A program made the translations under genes and the position numbers. This document shows positions 25,518-32,769 of a stretch of 64,000 nt of DNA, in pieces. The notes under the pieces were generated by a model that saw only the letters and a list, made by a program, of their open reading frames with translations, did not search any database and had not been told where the DNA came from. Positions within the stretch are counted from its first letter, which is position 1, and the number at the start of each line of letters is the position of its first letter. Source of the stretch: Bacteroides mediterraneensis (GTDB taxonomy: Bacteria; Bacteroidota; Bacteroidia; Bacteroidales; Bacteroidaceae); the NCBI RefSeq assembly GCF_016900355.1, contig NZ_JACJKA010000003.1, positions 165,806 through 229,805 of the forward strand. The letters are read 5' to 3'.

Positions 25518-26198
25518 ATGACACCCCTCAGTGAAATCACCCTATTAATTGCCGTCATCGCACTGGCGCTCTGGCCCGTGGTGCTGTTTATCTTGCGTTT
25601 CTGGCAAGAACGCCGCAGGAAGCTGGAACATATCGAGAGGATGACAAAAGATGAGCTCGACGAGGTCACCACAAAAGAACTTGTCATCAGCGTACTGAAG
25701 AAAATCGGCTGTCAGCCGGAAGTGAACGAAGAGAATCACATCACCTTCAAATATCAGGGAGATGATTTCTACATTGCGGCCGAAGAGGAAAACCGGTTTA
25801 TCATGATCTGGAATCCCTGGTGGGGCTCCATCAATGCGGACAATGAAGCTTTACCTTATTTAAAAGAAATCATCAACTTGGCCAATGTGAACTCACTGGT
25901 CACCACCGTATATATGGCCGATGAGGATGAAAAGACTATCGGTCTGCATTCCCGTTGTCACACTTTCTTCTCTCCCAACGAAGGAGAACTGGAAGAGCAC
26001 ATGAAAATGCTGCTCGACTATTTCTTCGACATGCACAATGTAATCAAGGACAACATGAACCAGCTGGGGCAGGCCGCCATCAATGAGGAAGAAAAGAAAG
26101 AACGTGTGAAAGTGAAAGGCTTCTCCGCCTACAAGGAAAACACCATGCCTATCGAGACGAAGAAGGAGACGGAGACGGAAGCGGAGAAGAAGGAGTAG
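25518..26198 (+). CDS. Membrane-anchored protein of unknown function (YbjN-like fold possible)
   Basis: A 226-residue protein with one N-terminal membrane helix (residues 7-28), a short basic linker, then an alpha/beta domain (residues 48-190) with LVISVLKKIGCQPEVNEEN, ITFKYQGDDFYIAAEEENRF and a late helix. The shape recalls YbjN/type III chaperone-like domains, but no family is certain. The tail is low-complexity Glu/Lys/Thr (residues 205-226). The last 50 bp overlap, convergently, the 3' end of queH, so each tail is antisense to the other. Confidence 0.65.
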   Translation: MTPLSEITLLIAVIALALWPVVLFILRFWQERRRKLEHIERMTKDELDEVTTKELVISVLKKIGCQPEVNEENHITFKYQGDDFYIAAEEENRFIMIWNPWWGSINADNEALPYLKEIINLANVNSLVTTVYMADEDEKTIGLHSRCHTFFSPNEGELEEHMKMLLDYFFDMHNVIKDNMNQLGQAAINEEEKKERVKVKGFSAYKENTMPIETKKETETEAEKKE

Positions 26199-26790
26199 AA
26201 GACTCTCCATCCGGCTTGCGCATGCTGAACTCACAACCGCAGTATTGCTGGTTGTAGAAATTATATTCCTTGATAATGGCGATGCGGCGCTCACTGAGTC
26301 CTCCCTTGCGCCAGTTCTGTTCCCACCATGTGACATCCGGATAGGAAGCCACAGCCCAACGTCCGGCTTCGTTTATCTGGTCCAGACTTTTCCAGCGCGA
26401 AGAAGCCAGCGTAGTGGTTATCACCGAAAAGCCGTGTTCATGAGCATAGCGGGCCGTATCGGCCAAACGCATCTTGAAACATTTCAGACAGCGACCTCCA
26501 CGCTCTGGCTCATTTTCCAGTCCGGCCACCGTACATCGCCAGGCTTCGTGGTCATAGTCCGCATCCACAATTTCCAACCCCAGCGACTGGGCATAACGGG
26601 TACATTCGTCCTTGCGGATGGTATATTCCTCCAGCGGATAGATGTTCGGATTGCAATAATAAATGGTAGGACGCACCCCATGCTGCATCAGGCATTCAAT
26701 AATGGCCGATGAACAAGGTGCACAGCAAGTGTGTAGCAACACTTTGTCTGCCCCACCGGGCACCTCCAGTTCAAATTTTTTCTTTTTCAT
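26149..26790 (-). CDS. queH: Epoxyqueuosine reductase QueH
   Basis: A 213-residue QueH that reduces epoxyqueuosine to queuosine in tRNA wobble position 34, replacing the unrelated cobalamin enzyme QueG. Iron-sulfur/metal ligands are seen in LLHTCCAPCSS, GGRCLKCFKMR and QQYCGCEFS. The ATG at 26790 gives the normal N-terminus. The C-terminus is odd: after CGCEFS, where the family usually ends, there is a Ser/Pro-rich extension of about 24 residues encoded opposite the neighbouring gene's tail. It follows the MarR gene by 14 bp. Confidence 0.92.
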   Translation of the reverse strand: MKKKKFELEVPGGADKVLLHTCCAPCSSAIIECLMQHGVRPTIYYCNPNIYPLEEYTIRKDECTRYAQSLGLEIVDADYDHEAWRCTVAGLENEPERGGRCLKCFKMRLADTARYAHEHGFSVITTTLASSRWKSLDQINEAGRWAVASYPDVTWWEQNWRKGGLSERRIAIIKEYNFYNQQYCGCEFSMRKPDGESSTPSSPLPSPSPSSSR

Positions 26791-26804
26791 CGCTTCCTCC
26801 CTTT

Positions 26805-27194
26805 TTATGCACACGATTCAGACGATTCATCCGTATAGGCCGCAAACAACGGTTGCAGGATTTCCGGCACCTCCACTCCTTCGTCGCGTATGCCTTTCAG
26901 GCAACGGTACGCCTCGTCGGTCAACGAAAAATACATCTCCCGCTTGTCCTTCTCACCCAGGGTACGCACCAGCAGGTTACGTTCTTCCACCGCCCGAATT
27001 ACCTTTGAAGCGTGCGAAGGGGTCAGTCCGGTACGTTCTACAATCGTGCGGGCTGCCACTTGTTCCTTGCCGATGGCACACAGCACCATGGCTTCGTTCA
27101 AAGACACTCCATGCGCCTGCAGCAAGTGCGATTCAAGATCAGAGAGAGCCCGGAAGAGCTCTCTCATCACACAGATACATTTTATTTTTTCCAT
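26805..27194 (-). CDS. MarR-family transcriptional regulator
   Basis: A 129-residue winged-helix regulator. The HTH is ARTIVERTGLTPSHASKVIRAVEERNLL and the wing is LGEKDKREMYFSLT. Cysteines at residues 6 and 8, one in the first helix bundle and one at the C-terminus leave room for thiol sensing, which fits the sulfur enzyme encoded upstream. It starts 3 bp after that gene's stop and is therefore co-transcribed. The paired palindromes in front of the operon are its likely operators (inference). Confidence 0.85.
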   Translation of the reverse strand: MEKIKCICVMRELFRALSDLESHLLQAHGVSLNEAMVLCAIGKEQVAARTIVERTGLTPSHASKVIRAVEERNLLVRTLGEKDKREMYFSLTDEAYRCLKGIRDEGVEVPEILQPLFAAYTDESSESCA

Positions 27195-27197
27195 ACG

Positions 27198-29645
27198 TTA
27201 AATAAACAGATTGACATTGGCTTCCTCGGCACGGTCCATATAAGTGGCTACCCCACCAATGGTCACATTGTCCAGCAATTCCTCCTTCTTGATGCCCATC
27301 ACGTCCATCGACATCTGGCAGGCAATAAACTCTACTCCGTTGTCAATAGCCTGCTGGCGGAGTGACTCCAACGAATCGATGCCTTTCTTCTGCATGATGT
27401 AACGCATCATCTTCGGACCCATACCGCCCATGTTCATCTTCGAGAGCTTCAGTTTCCGCGAACTGGAGGGAAGCATCATGCCGAACATTTTTCCGAAGAA
27501 ATCTTTCTGCACTGACGGTTTCTGCTCCTTCTTGATGGCATTCAGCCCCCAGAAGGTAAAGAAAATAGTCACTTTCTTTCCGGTAGCCGCCGCGCCGTTA
27601 GCCAGCACAAAGGTAGCCAAAGTTTTGTCAAGGTCATCGCTGAAAAGAATGAAAGTTTTTCCCTTCTCTTCCGGTGCCCGACGGACAGCCTCCATGGCAC
27701 AGGCCGTAGCCTTCTCTACCAACACTTTATAGATTCCTCCTTCCGACTTCGAAGACAGGAAGCGATTTCCGGTAGTACGGCACCACGCTTCTGCATCACG
27801 CGGAAAACCTGCATCCGTGGCATGGATTTCCATCTGTTCCCCGGCTTTCAGTTCCTCCATCCCTTTCTTCAACCGCAAAATCGGGCCCGGGCACTGAATG
27901 CCGCAAGCATCTACCACATGTACCTTCTTGCAGTCCGTGGTTCCTTCGGCCGTGTCACAAGTGCAAACCACCTCGCATGCCTCGTCTGGCTGGCAAACTG
28001 GAGTAACTGCCGCATTGTAGGTCTTGATACCACCAATCAGGTTACGCACATCCTTGTAGCCATTGTCTTTCAGAATATTGGATGCCAGATATCCACGCAA
28101 ACCTACGCCACAGTACAGGAACACCGGCTTGTTCGACGGAATTTCCTTCATCCGCTTACGCATCTCATCCAAAGGTACATTGACCGCTCCGGCAATATGT
28201 CCCAGTTCGTATTCGTCTTTTGTACGGACATCGACTAATGTAACCTTCGTCAAATCGGCCTGCTGCAATTCTCTCCAGTAAAGCGGAGTCATCTTGCCGC
28301 TCAAGATGTTTCCAGCCACATAACCTGATACGGCTACCGGATCTTTGGCTGAAGAGAAAGGAGGTGCATAGGCATGTTCCAGTTGCACCAAATCATAAAC
28401 CGTACCTTTCTGCTTGATGACCAATGCATATTCATCAATACGTTTGTCCACGCCATTGTATCCCACAATCTGTGCCCCGTACAACCGACCGTCTTCCGGA
28501 GAGAAGGTGATCTTGATGTCCATCTGCAGAGAACCAGGATAATATCCAGCATGAGAACCAGAATGGATGGTAGCCGACAAGTACGGAATACCGAACGCCT
28601 TCAAGCGCTTGGCCGGAAGTCCGGTAGAAGCCACGGTCAAATCGAACACCTTGGCAATAGCCGTACCAATGGAACCTTCATATTTCACTTTATTGCCAAA
28701 CGTCATATTATCGGCTACGATACGTGCCTGACGGTTGGCCGGACCTGCCAAGAAGTTCAGCCAAGGTTTGCCTGTAATCGGATGCGGATATTCAATGGCA
28801 TCACCTACTGCATAAACTGACTCATCGGAAGTCTGCAAGTATTCATTCACGTAGATGCCCTTCATTTCACCCAGTTTCAATCCGGCTTCCACAGCCAGAC
28901 GAGTTTCTGCCCGTACACCGATGGAAAGAATCACCATCTGAGCCTCGGTCTGCAAACCCGACTGGAACTTCACCAACAATCCGGATGCCGTCATTTCAAA
29001 GGCAGCTACCGCCTGCTTCAAGTACAGCTTGACACCCTTCTGCTGCAGATGAGTGTGTACCAAAGCCGCCATGGAGAAATCCACCGGCCCCATCACTTGG
29101 TCGGCCATTTCCACCACTGATACCTCAATGCCTGCATGATGCAGGTTCTCGGCCATCTCCAATCCGATGAAACCACCTCCCACAATAACAGCTTTCTTCA
29201 CTTCGTGTCCTTGCATGTAATTCTTAATACGGTCGGTATCTGCCACATTCCGCAAGGTAAAGATTCCTTCATTGTCAATTCCGGGCAGAGGGGGACGAAC
29301 CGGAGAAGCTCCCGGAGAAAGCAACAGTTTGTCGTAAGTTTCGGTGTACTCCTTTCCGTCTGCAGTGCGTACTTTCACTTCCTTACGGGCTGTATCGATA
29401 GCCGTCACTTCCGAACGTACCCGTACATCAATACGAAAACGGGTGGAAAAAGCTTCAGGAGTCTGCACAAACAAACGGTTACGGTCCTGAATCACTCCCC
29501 CTATATAATAAGGTAAGCCGCAATTGGCATAAGAAATGTATTCTCCACGTTCAAACAAAATGATTTCGGCCTTTTCTGTGTTTCTCCGAATACGGGCAGC
29601 CGCAGTGGCTCCACCTGCTACCCCACCTACAATGACATACTTCAT
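27198..29645 (-). CDS. Four-domain CoA-disulfide/persulfide reductase (FAD oxidoreductase-rhodanese-TusA-DsrE)
   Basis: An 815-residue fusion. Residues 1-445 are a CoA-disulfide reductase-type flavoprotein: FAD motif GGVAGGATAAARIRR, catalytic Cys in YANCGLPYYIGG, NAD motif VIVGGGFIGLEMAE, and a dimerisation domain. About 455-545 is a rhodanese with its Cys in FLYCGVGLRGY. About 575-650 is a TusA/SirA domain with the CPGP motif (CGIQCPGPILRLKKG). About 665-815 is a DsrE-like domain (FILFSDDLDKTLATFVLANG). It probably reduces per/polysulfides and passes sulfane sulfur between its Cys sites in the cytosol. First gene of an operon with marR and queH. Confidence 0.92.
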   Translation of the reverse strand: MKYVIVGGVAGGATAAARIRRNTEKAEIILFERGEYISYANCGLPYYIGGVIQDRNRLFVQTPEAFSTRFRIDVRVRSEVTAIDTARKEVKVRTADGKEYTETYDKLLLSPGASPVRPPLPGIDNEGIFTLRNVADTDRIKNYMQGHEVKKAVIVGGGFIGLEMAENLHHAGIEVSVVEMADQVMGPVDFSMAALVHTHLQQKGVKLYLKQAVAAFEMTASGLLVKFQSGLQTEAQMVILSIGVRAETRLAVEAGLKLGEMKGIYVNEYLQTSDESVYAVGDAIEYPHPITGKPWLNFLAGPANRQARIVADNMTFGNKVKYEGSIGTAIAKVFDLTVASTGLPAKRLKAFGIPYLSATIHSGSHAGYYPGSLQMDIKITFSPEDGRLYGAQIVGYNGVDKRIDEYALVIKQKGTVYDLVQLEHAYAPPFSSAKDPVAVSGYVAGNILSGKMTPLYWRELQQADLTKVTLVDVRTKDEYELGHIAGAVNVPLDEMRKRMKEIPSNKPVFLYCGVGLRGYLASNILKDNGYKDVRNLIGGIKTYNAAVTPVCQPDEACEVVCTCDTAEGTTDCKKVHVVDACGIQCPGPILRLKKGMEELKAGEQMEIHATDAGFPRDAEAWCRTTGNRFLSSKSEGGIYKVLVEKATACAMEAVRRAPEEKGKTFILFSDDLDKTLATFVLANGAAATGKKVTIFFTFWGLNAIKKEQKPSVQKDFFGKMFGMMLPSSSRKLKLSKMNMGGMGPKMMRYIMQKKGIDSLESLRQQAIDNGVEFIACQMSMDVMGIKKEELLDNVTIGGVATYMDRAEEANVNLFI

Positions 29646-29670
29646 ATTAATCTATTTTCTTTGTTATTAT

Positions 29671-29683
29671 TTTCTATTGGAAA
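29671..29683. promoter_or_regulatory. Candidate MarR operator, promoter-proximal
   Basis: TTTCTATTGGAAA, a near palindrome. It shares the core ATTTTCYATTGGAAA with the inverted site at 29723-29735 and sits at the predicted transcript start. Centre-to-centre distance is 52 bp, about five helical turns. Confidence 0.5.
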
Positions 29684-29690
29684 CTATTTG

Positions 29691-29698
29691 CAAAGAAA
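29691..29698 (-). promoter_or_regulatory. Possible -7 box of the CoA-disulfide reductase operon
   Basis: TTTCTTTG on the minus strand, one mismatch from TAnnTTTG, lying between the two palindromes. Confidence 0.4.
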
Positions 29699-29722
29699 AG
29701 AAATAATCGAGAAAAGAATAAA

Positions 29723-29735
29723 TTTCCAATGGAAA
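29723..29735. promoter_or_regulatory. Candidate MarR operator, promoter-distal
   Basis: TTTCCAATGGAAA, a perfect palindrome with six-base arms around a single central base, just upstream of the predicted -33 region. Confidence 0.5.
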
Positions 29736-29778
29736 ATATTCTACAATTAAGGATTATTAAGAAGTTAGTGAGAAATTC

Positions 29779-30273
29779 TTACGCCAGTTTCTGGTAAGCC
29801 AAGCGAGGAGTACCGTTGCTAATATAAATAATGCCACAATATACAAAGCCCATGGATTGCACCAAATTCTGCATCACCTTGTTATCGGCATGCGTATCAA
29901 TCCGCAAACAGGGCCATTGACGGAAACACCAGTCGATACACAATTTTCCGATGCCATGGCAAGAGCCGTCGGAAGCCAGACGATGAATCACATAATAAGG
30001 AGAATCATCCTTCCACTCCCCATTTTCAATATAGGCATACGTGGGGTCGGGCCCTTGAATGAAACAAAAGGTAGCCACTGCTTTTCCTTCTTCCGTTACA
30101 CACACATAACAATGAGAAGCCTCTATTTCTTTCTGTATCAATTCCCGTTGTGGATAACCGTTAATCCACTGATTCGGATTTCCTGTACGGACCATAAAAC
30201 GACGGGCTTCTTCAAATATTTCCATCAAACGATCCAAATCTGCCAATGAGGCCTTGCGTATCTGTAAATCCAT
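29779..30273 (-). CDS. GNAT-family N-acetyltransferase
   Basis: A 164-residue acetyl-CoA-dependent N-acetyltransferase. N-terminal LQIRKASLADLDRLMEIF is a standard GNAT strand-helix start. The acetyl-CoA binding region is VIHRLASDGSCHGIGKLCIDW, an HRLA..G..G-K variant of the Q/R-x-x-G-x-G/A loop, followed by LRIDTHADNKVMQNLVQSMGF. Acceptor unknown. The ATG at 30273 is set by the -7 box at 30300-30307, which overlaps the longer reading. Single-gene unit. Confidence 0.88.
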   Translation of the reverse strand: MDLQIRKASLADLDRLMEIFEEARRFMVRTGNPNQWINGYPQRELIQKEIEASHCYVCVTEEGKAVATFCFIQGPDPTYAYIENGEWKDDSPYYVIHRLASDGSCHGIGKLCIDWCFRQWPCLRIDTHADNKVMQNLVQSMGFVYCGIIYISNGTPRLAYQKLA

Positions 30274-30299
30274 AAATCTCCTTTTTTCGTAAACCGACA

Positions 30300-30307
30300 C
30301 AAAACTA
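30300..30307 (-). promoter_or_regulatory. Predicted -7 box of the GNAT gene
   Basis: TAGTTTTG on the minus strand, 27 bp before the ATG at 30273. Confidence 0.55.
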
Positions 30308-30360
30308 ATGTTTTCTTTCGTTTTCCGGGCGAATGCGCTTGGTTTTTTAAAATATTATTG

Positions 30361-30368
30361 TACCTTTG
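30361..30368 (+). promoter_or_regulatory. Predicted -7 box of tRNA-Ala
   Basis: TACCTTTG, 20 bp before the mature tRNA 5' end. Confidence 0.6.
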
Positions 30369-30388
30369 TCACGCTTTCAAGCAATAAT

Positions 30389-30462
30389 GGGGCATTAGCT
30401 CATCTGGCTAGAGCGTTTGACTGGCAGTCAAAAGGTGGCAGGTTCGAGTCCTGTATGCTCCA
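30389..30462 (+). tRNA. tRNA-Ala (anticodon GGC)
   Basis: A 74-nt cloverleaf. Acceptor GGGGCAT/ATGCTCC contains the G3-U70 pair that identifies alanine tRNA. Anticodon stem TTTGA/TCAAA encloses loop CTGGCAG with anticodon GGC. The T arm is GCAGG-TTCGAGT-CCTGT. Discriminator A; CCA not encoded. Confidence 0.94.
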
Positions 30463-30469
30463 CATTTCC

Positions 30470-30491
30470 TTTCCCACACCGTGGAAATTTT
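30470..30491 (+). terminator. Possible terminator of tRNA-Ala
   Basis: Hairpin TTTCCCAC/GTGGAAA with one bulged C and a three-base loop, followed by four Ts. Confidence 0.4.
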
Positions 30492-30543
30492 CCCTTGATA
30501 ACTCACAAACAAACCTTGTCCATCTTACCACCCATACATTATT

Positions 30544-31239
30544 ATGTACAGCATTTTAATCATAGAAGACGATAAAAGGGTGGCCGACCTCTTGAAAACC
30601 GGACTGGAAGAAAACGGTTATAACGCTTTCGTGGCGTACGACGGTGCCATGGGACTCCGACTTTTTCAGTCGCATGCATTCCAACTGGTCATTTCAGATA
30701 TCATTCTCCCCAAGCTGGACGGATTCGAACTTTGCAAGGAAATACGCAAACTCAATGCACAGATTCCCATCCTCATGCTGACGGCCCTCGGCTCTACGGA
30801 TGACAAGCTGGACGGATTCGATGCCGGAGCAGACGATTACATGGTGAAACCTTTTGATTTCAGGGAACTGAATGCCCGCATAAAAGTGCTGCTGAAGCGG
30901 AAAAACGAAGCAGAGAGCCCGACTGCTCCGCCCGATAAACTGAATTACAAGGACCTGCAAGTGGATACCAGCCGCCGGGAAGTTACCCGTCAAGGCATTC
31001 CCATCCGACTCTCCCCCAAAGAATACAACCTGCTGACCTACATGGTACAGCATCCGGAAAGGGTCATCAGCCGGGTGGAAATAGCCGAAAAGGTATGGAA
31101 TACCCACTTTGATACTGGTACCAATTTCATCGATGTATATATCAACTACCTGCGCAAGAAAATAGACAAAGACTTCGACACCAAGCTGATTCACACCAAA
31201 CCCGGAATCGGATTTATTCTTACCGACGAAAAACCATGA
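30544..31239 (+). CDS. OmpR-family response regulator of a magnesium-linked two-component system
   Basis: A 231-residue response regulator. The receiver domain has acidic pair EDD at residues 8-10, phospho-acceptor Asp52 in VISDIILPKLDG, Thr in LMLTALGS and Lys in DYMVKPFDF. The C-terminal winged helix (about 130-231) has IRLSPKEYNLLTYMVQHPER and VEIAEKVWNTHFDTGTNFID. The kinase gene overlaps its stop by 4 bp (ATGA). Because the pump gene follows directly and carries an 11-bp-phased repeat, regulation of mgtA is the likely role. Confidence 0.93.
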   Translation: MYSILIIEDDKRVADLLKTGLEENGYNAFVAYDGAMGLRLFQSHAFQLVISDIILPKLDGFELCKEIRKLNAQIPILMLTALGSTDDKLDGFDAGADDYMVKPFDFRELNARIKVLLKRKNEAESPTAPPDKLNYKDLQVDTSRREVTRQGIPIRLSPKEYNLLTYMVQHPERVISRVEIAEKVWNTHFDTGTNFIDVYINYLRKKIDKDFDTKLIHTKPGIGFILTDEKP

Positions 31240-32606
31240 AAATAAAGACCACCCTGACACTCAAAAACACCGGAGTCATTGCCGTGGTATTTCTGTTGTG
31301 CATGAGCCTGATTTACTTGGTCAGCGAACACATCCGGAGCAACACGTTCTTCCACAACCTGAAAAGTGAGGCGGTGACCAAAGCACACCTTTTCCTGCAA
31401 GACCAGGTAGATGCCCGCATTATGCAGTCCATCTATCTGAACAACAAAAAGTTTATCAATGAAGTGGAAGTGGCGGTCTATACCCCCGACTTCCGCATGC
31501 TTTACCACGATGCCGTCGAGAATGACATTATCAAGGAAAGTCCGGAAATGCTCACTCGTATTCTTCACGAAAAAGAAATAGAATTCCACATCGGAAAGTT
31601 CCAGGCCATCGGGATGGTCTATCCTTTTCAAGGCAAGGATTACATTGTGACTGCCGCAGCTTACGACGGCTACGGTCACACCAACCTACTGGAACTTCAG
31701 AAGACCTTAGTCATTCTGTTTCTCTTCGGATTGCTGCTCTTGTTCGTGACCTGTTATTTCCTTGTACGGGCTTCTTTGAAACCTATTCGGGAAATCGTAA
31801 AAAAAGTGGAGAATATCACGGCTTCCCATATCGACCGGCGATTGCCGGTGAGAAACGAGAAAGACGAACTCGGAGAACTGAGCCTGGCCTTTAATGATTT
31901 GCTTGAACGACTGGAAATTTCATTCAATGCACAGAAGATGTTTGTCAGCAACGTATCCCACGAGATGAGAACGCCGTTGGCTGCCCTGATGGCCGAACTG
32001 GATTTGGCCTTGCAAAAGGAACGGACCGAAGCACAATACCGCCAGGCCATGCAAAACGTATTACAGGATGCACGACGCATGACCAAGCTGATTGACGGGC
32101 TCCTCAATCTGGCCAAGGCGGATTACCAGAAAGAGCAAATCAAAATGCACGAAATCCGGCTCGACGAACTGCTGCTGGATACCCGGGAACTGATTCTGCG
32201 GGCCCACCCGGAATACCACATCGAACTGATTTTCGAACAGGAAGATGCCGAAGACGACCGGATGATTACCGTCATGGGCAACTCCTATCTGCTGAACATC
32301 GCCTTTGCCAATCTAATTGAAAACAACTGCAAGTATTCGGAAAACAAATCCTCCTTCGTCCAAATCTCCTATTGGGAAAAATGGGCGATTATCCGCTTGT
32401 CCGACAATGGAATTGGCATATCGGACAAAGAAAAAGAGCAGATTTTCACCTTATTCTACCGAGGGGCACAGGACAAGCAAACAGAAGGGCACGGCATCGG
32501 CATGGCACTTGCCCAAAAGATTATCGGGCTTCACCAAGGGCATCTTGCCGTACATTCCAAGCAAGGAGAAGGCACAACCTTCACCATTGAGCTGCCTCAT
32601 ATCTAA
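31236..32606 (+). CDS. Sensor histidine kinase of a magnesium-linked two-component system
   Basis: A 456-residue membrane kinase: first helix about residues 10-30, a periplasmic sensor of about 120 residues, second helix about 150-172 (LVILFLFGLLLLFVTCYFLV), then HAMP. The phospho-accepting His is in FVSNVSHEMRTPLAALMAEL. The N box is FANLIENNCKYSE, G1 is LSDNGIGISDKEKEQIF and G2 is GHGIGMALAQKII. The periplasmic ligand is unknown; a divalent cation or an envelope signal would fit the downstream MgtA. Translationally coupled to the regulator. Confidence 0.92.
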   Translation: MKIKTTLTLKNTGVIAVVFLLCMSLIYLVSEHIRSNTFFHNLKSEAVTKAHLFLQDQVDARIMQSIYLNNKKFINEVEVAVYTPDFRMLYHDAVENDIIKESPEMLTRILHEKEIEFHIGKFQAIGMVYPFQGKDYIVTAAAYDGYGHTNLLELQKTLVILFLFGLLLLFVTCYFLVRASLKPIREIVKKVENITASHIDRRLPVRNEKDELGELSLAFNDLLERLEISFNAQKMFVSNVSHEMRTPLAALMAELDLALQKERTEAQYRQAMQNVLQDARRMTKLIDGLLNLAKADYQKEQIKMHEIRLDELLLDTRELILRAHPEYHIELIFEQEDAEDDRMITVMGNSYLLNIAFANLIENNCKYSENKSSFVQISYWEKWAIIRLSDNGIGISDKEKEQIFTLFYRGAQDKQTEGHGIGMALAQKIIGLHQGHLAVHSKQGEGTTFTIELPHI

Positions 32607-32669
32607 AAGTTTCTTTTTCAGCTTCCACACCACACTATCAGAACAACGGCCGGAAACAACCGGCAGGAT

Positions 32670-32718
32670 TCTAATAGTTTTCTAATACCACTCTAATTAT
32701 CCTCTAACAGGCTCTACC
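32670..32718 (+). promoter_or_regulatory. 11-bp-phased TCTAAT direct repeats, likely response-regulator box for mgtA
   Basis: TCTAAT or a close variant starts at 32670, 32681, 32692, 32703 (TCTAAC) and 32713 (TCTACC), so steps are 11, 11, 11 and 10 bp. The last ends 12 bp before the -7 box. OmpR/PhoB-type regulators bind direct repeats with this 11-bp pitch, one per helical turn. The regulator encoded just upstream is the obvious candidate. Confidence 0.65.
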
Positions 32719-32730
32719 AAGAGTATCGCT

Positions 32731-32738
32731 TACTTTTG
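32731..32738 (+). promoter_or_regulatory. Predicted -7 box of mgtA
   Basis: TACTTTTG, perfect consensus, with no good -33 box, as expected for an activator-dependent promoter. Confidence 0.6.
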
Positions 32739-32769
32739 CCGTGCGAAAAGGAAATAGAGTAATCACCCT

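Noticed and set aside
32649..32664. GCCGG/CCGGC hairpin after the histidine kinase as a terminator
   Set aside because: Only five pairs and no T run; it is next to the phased repeats and may be incidental.
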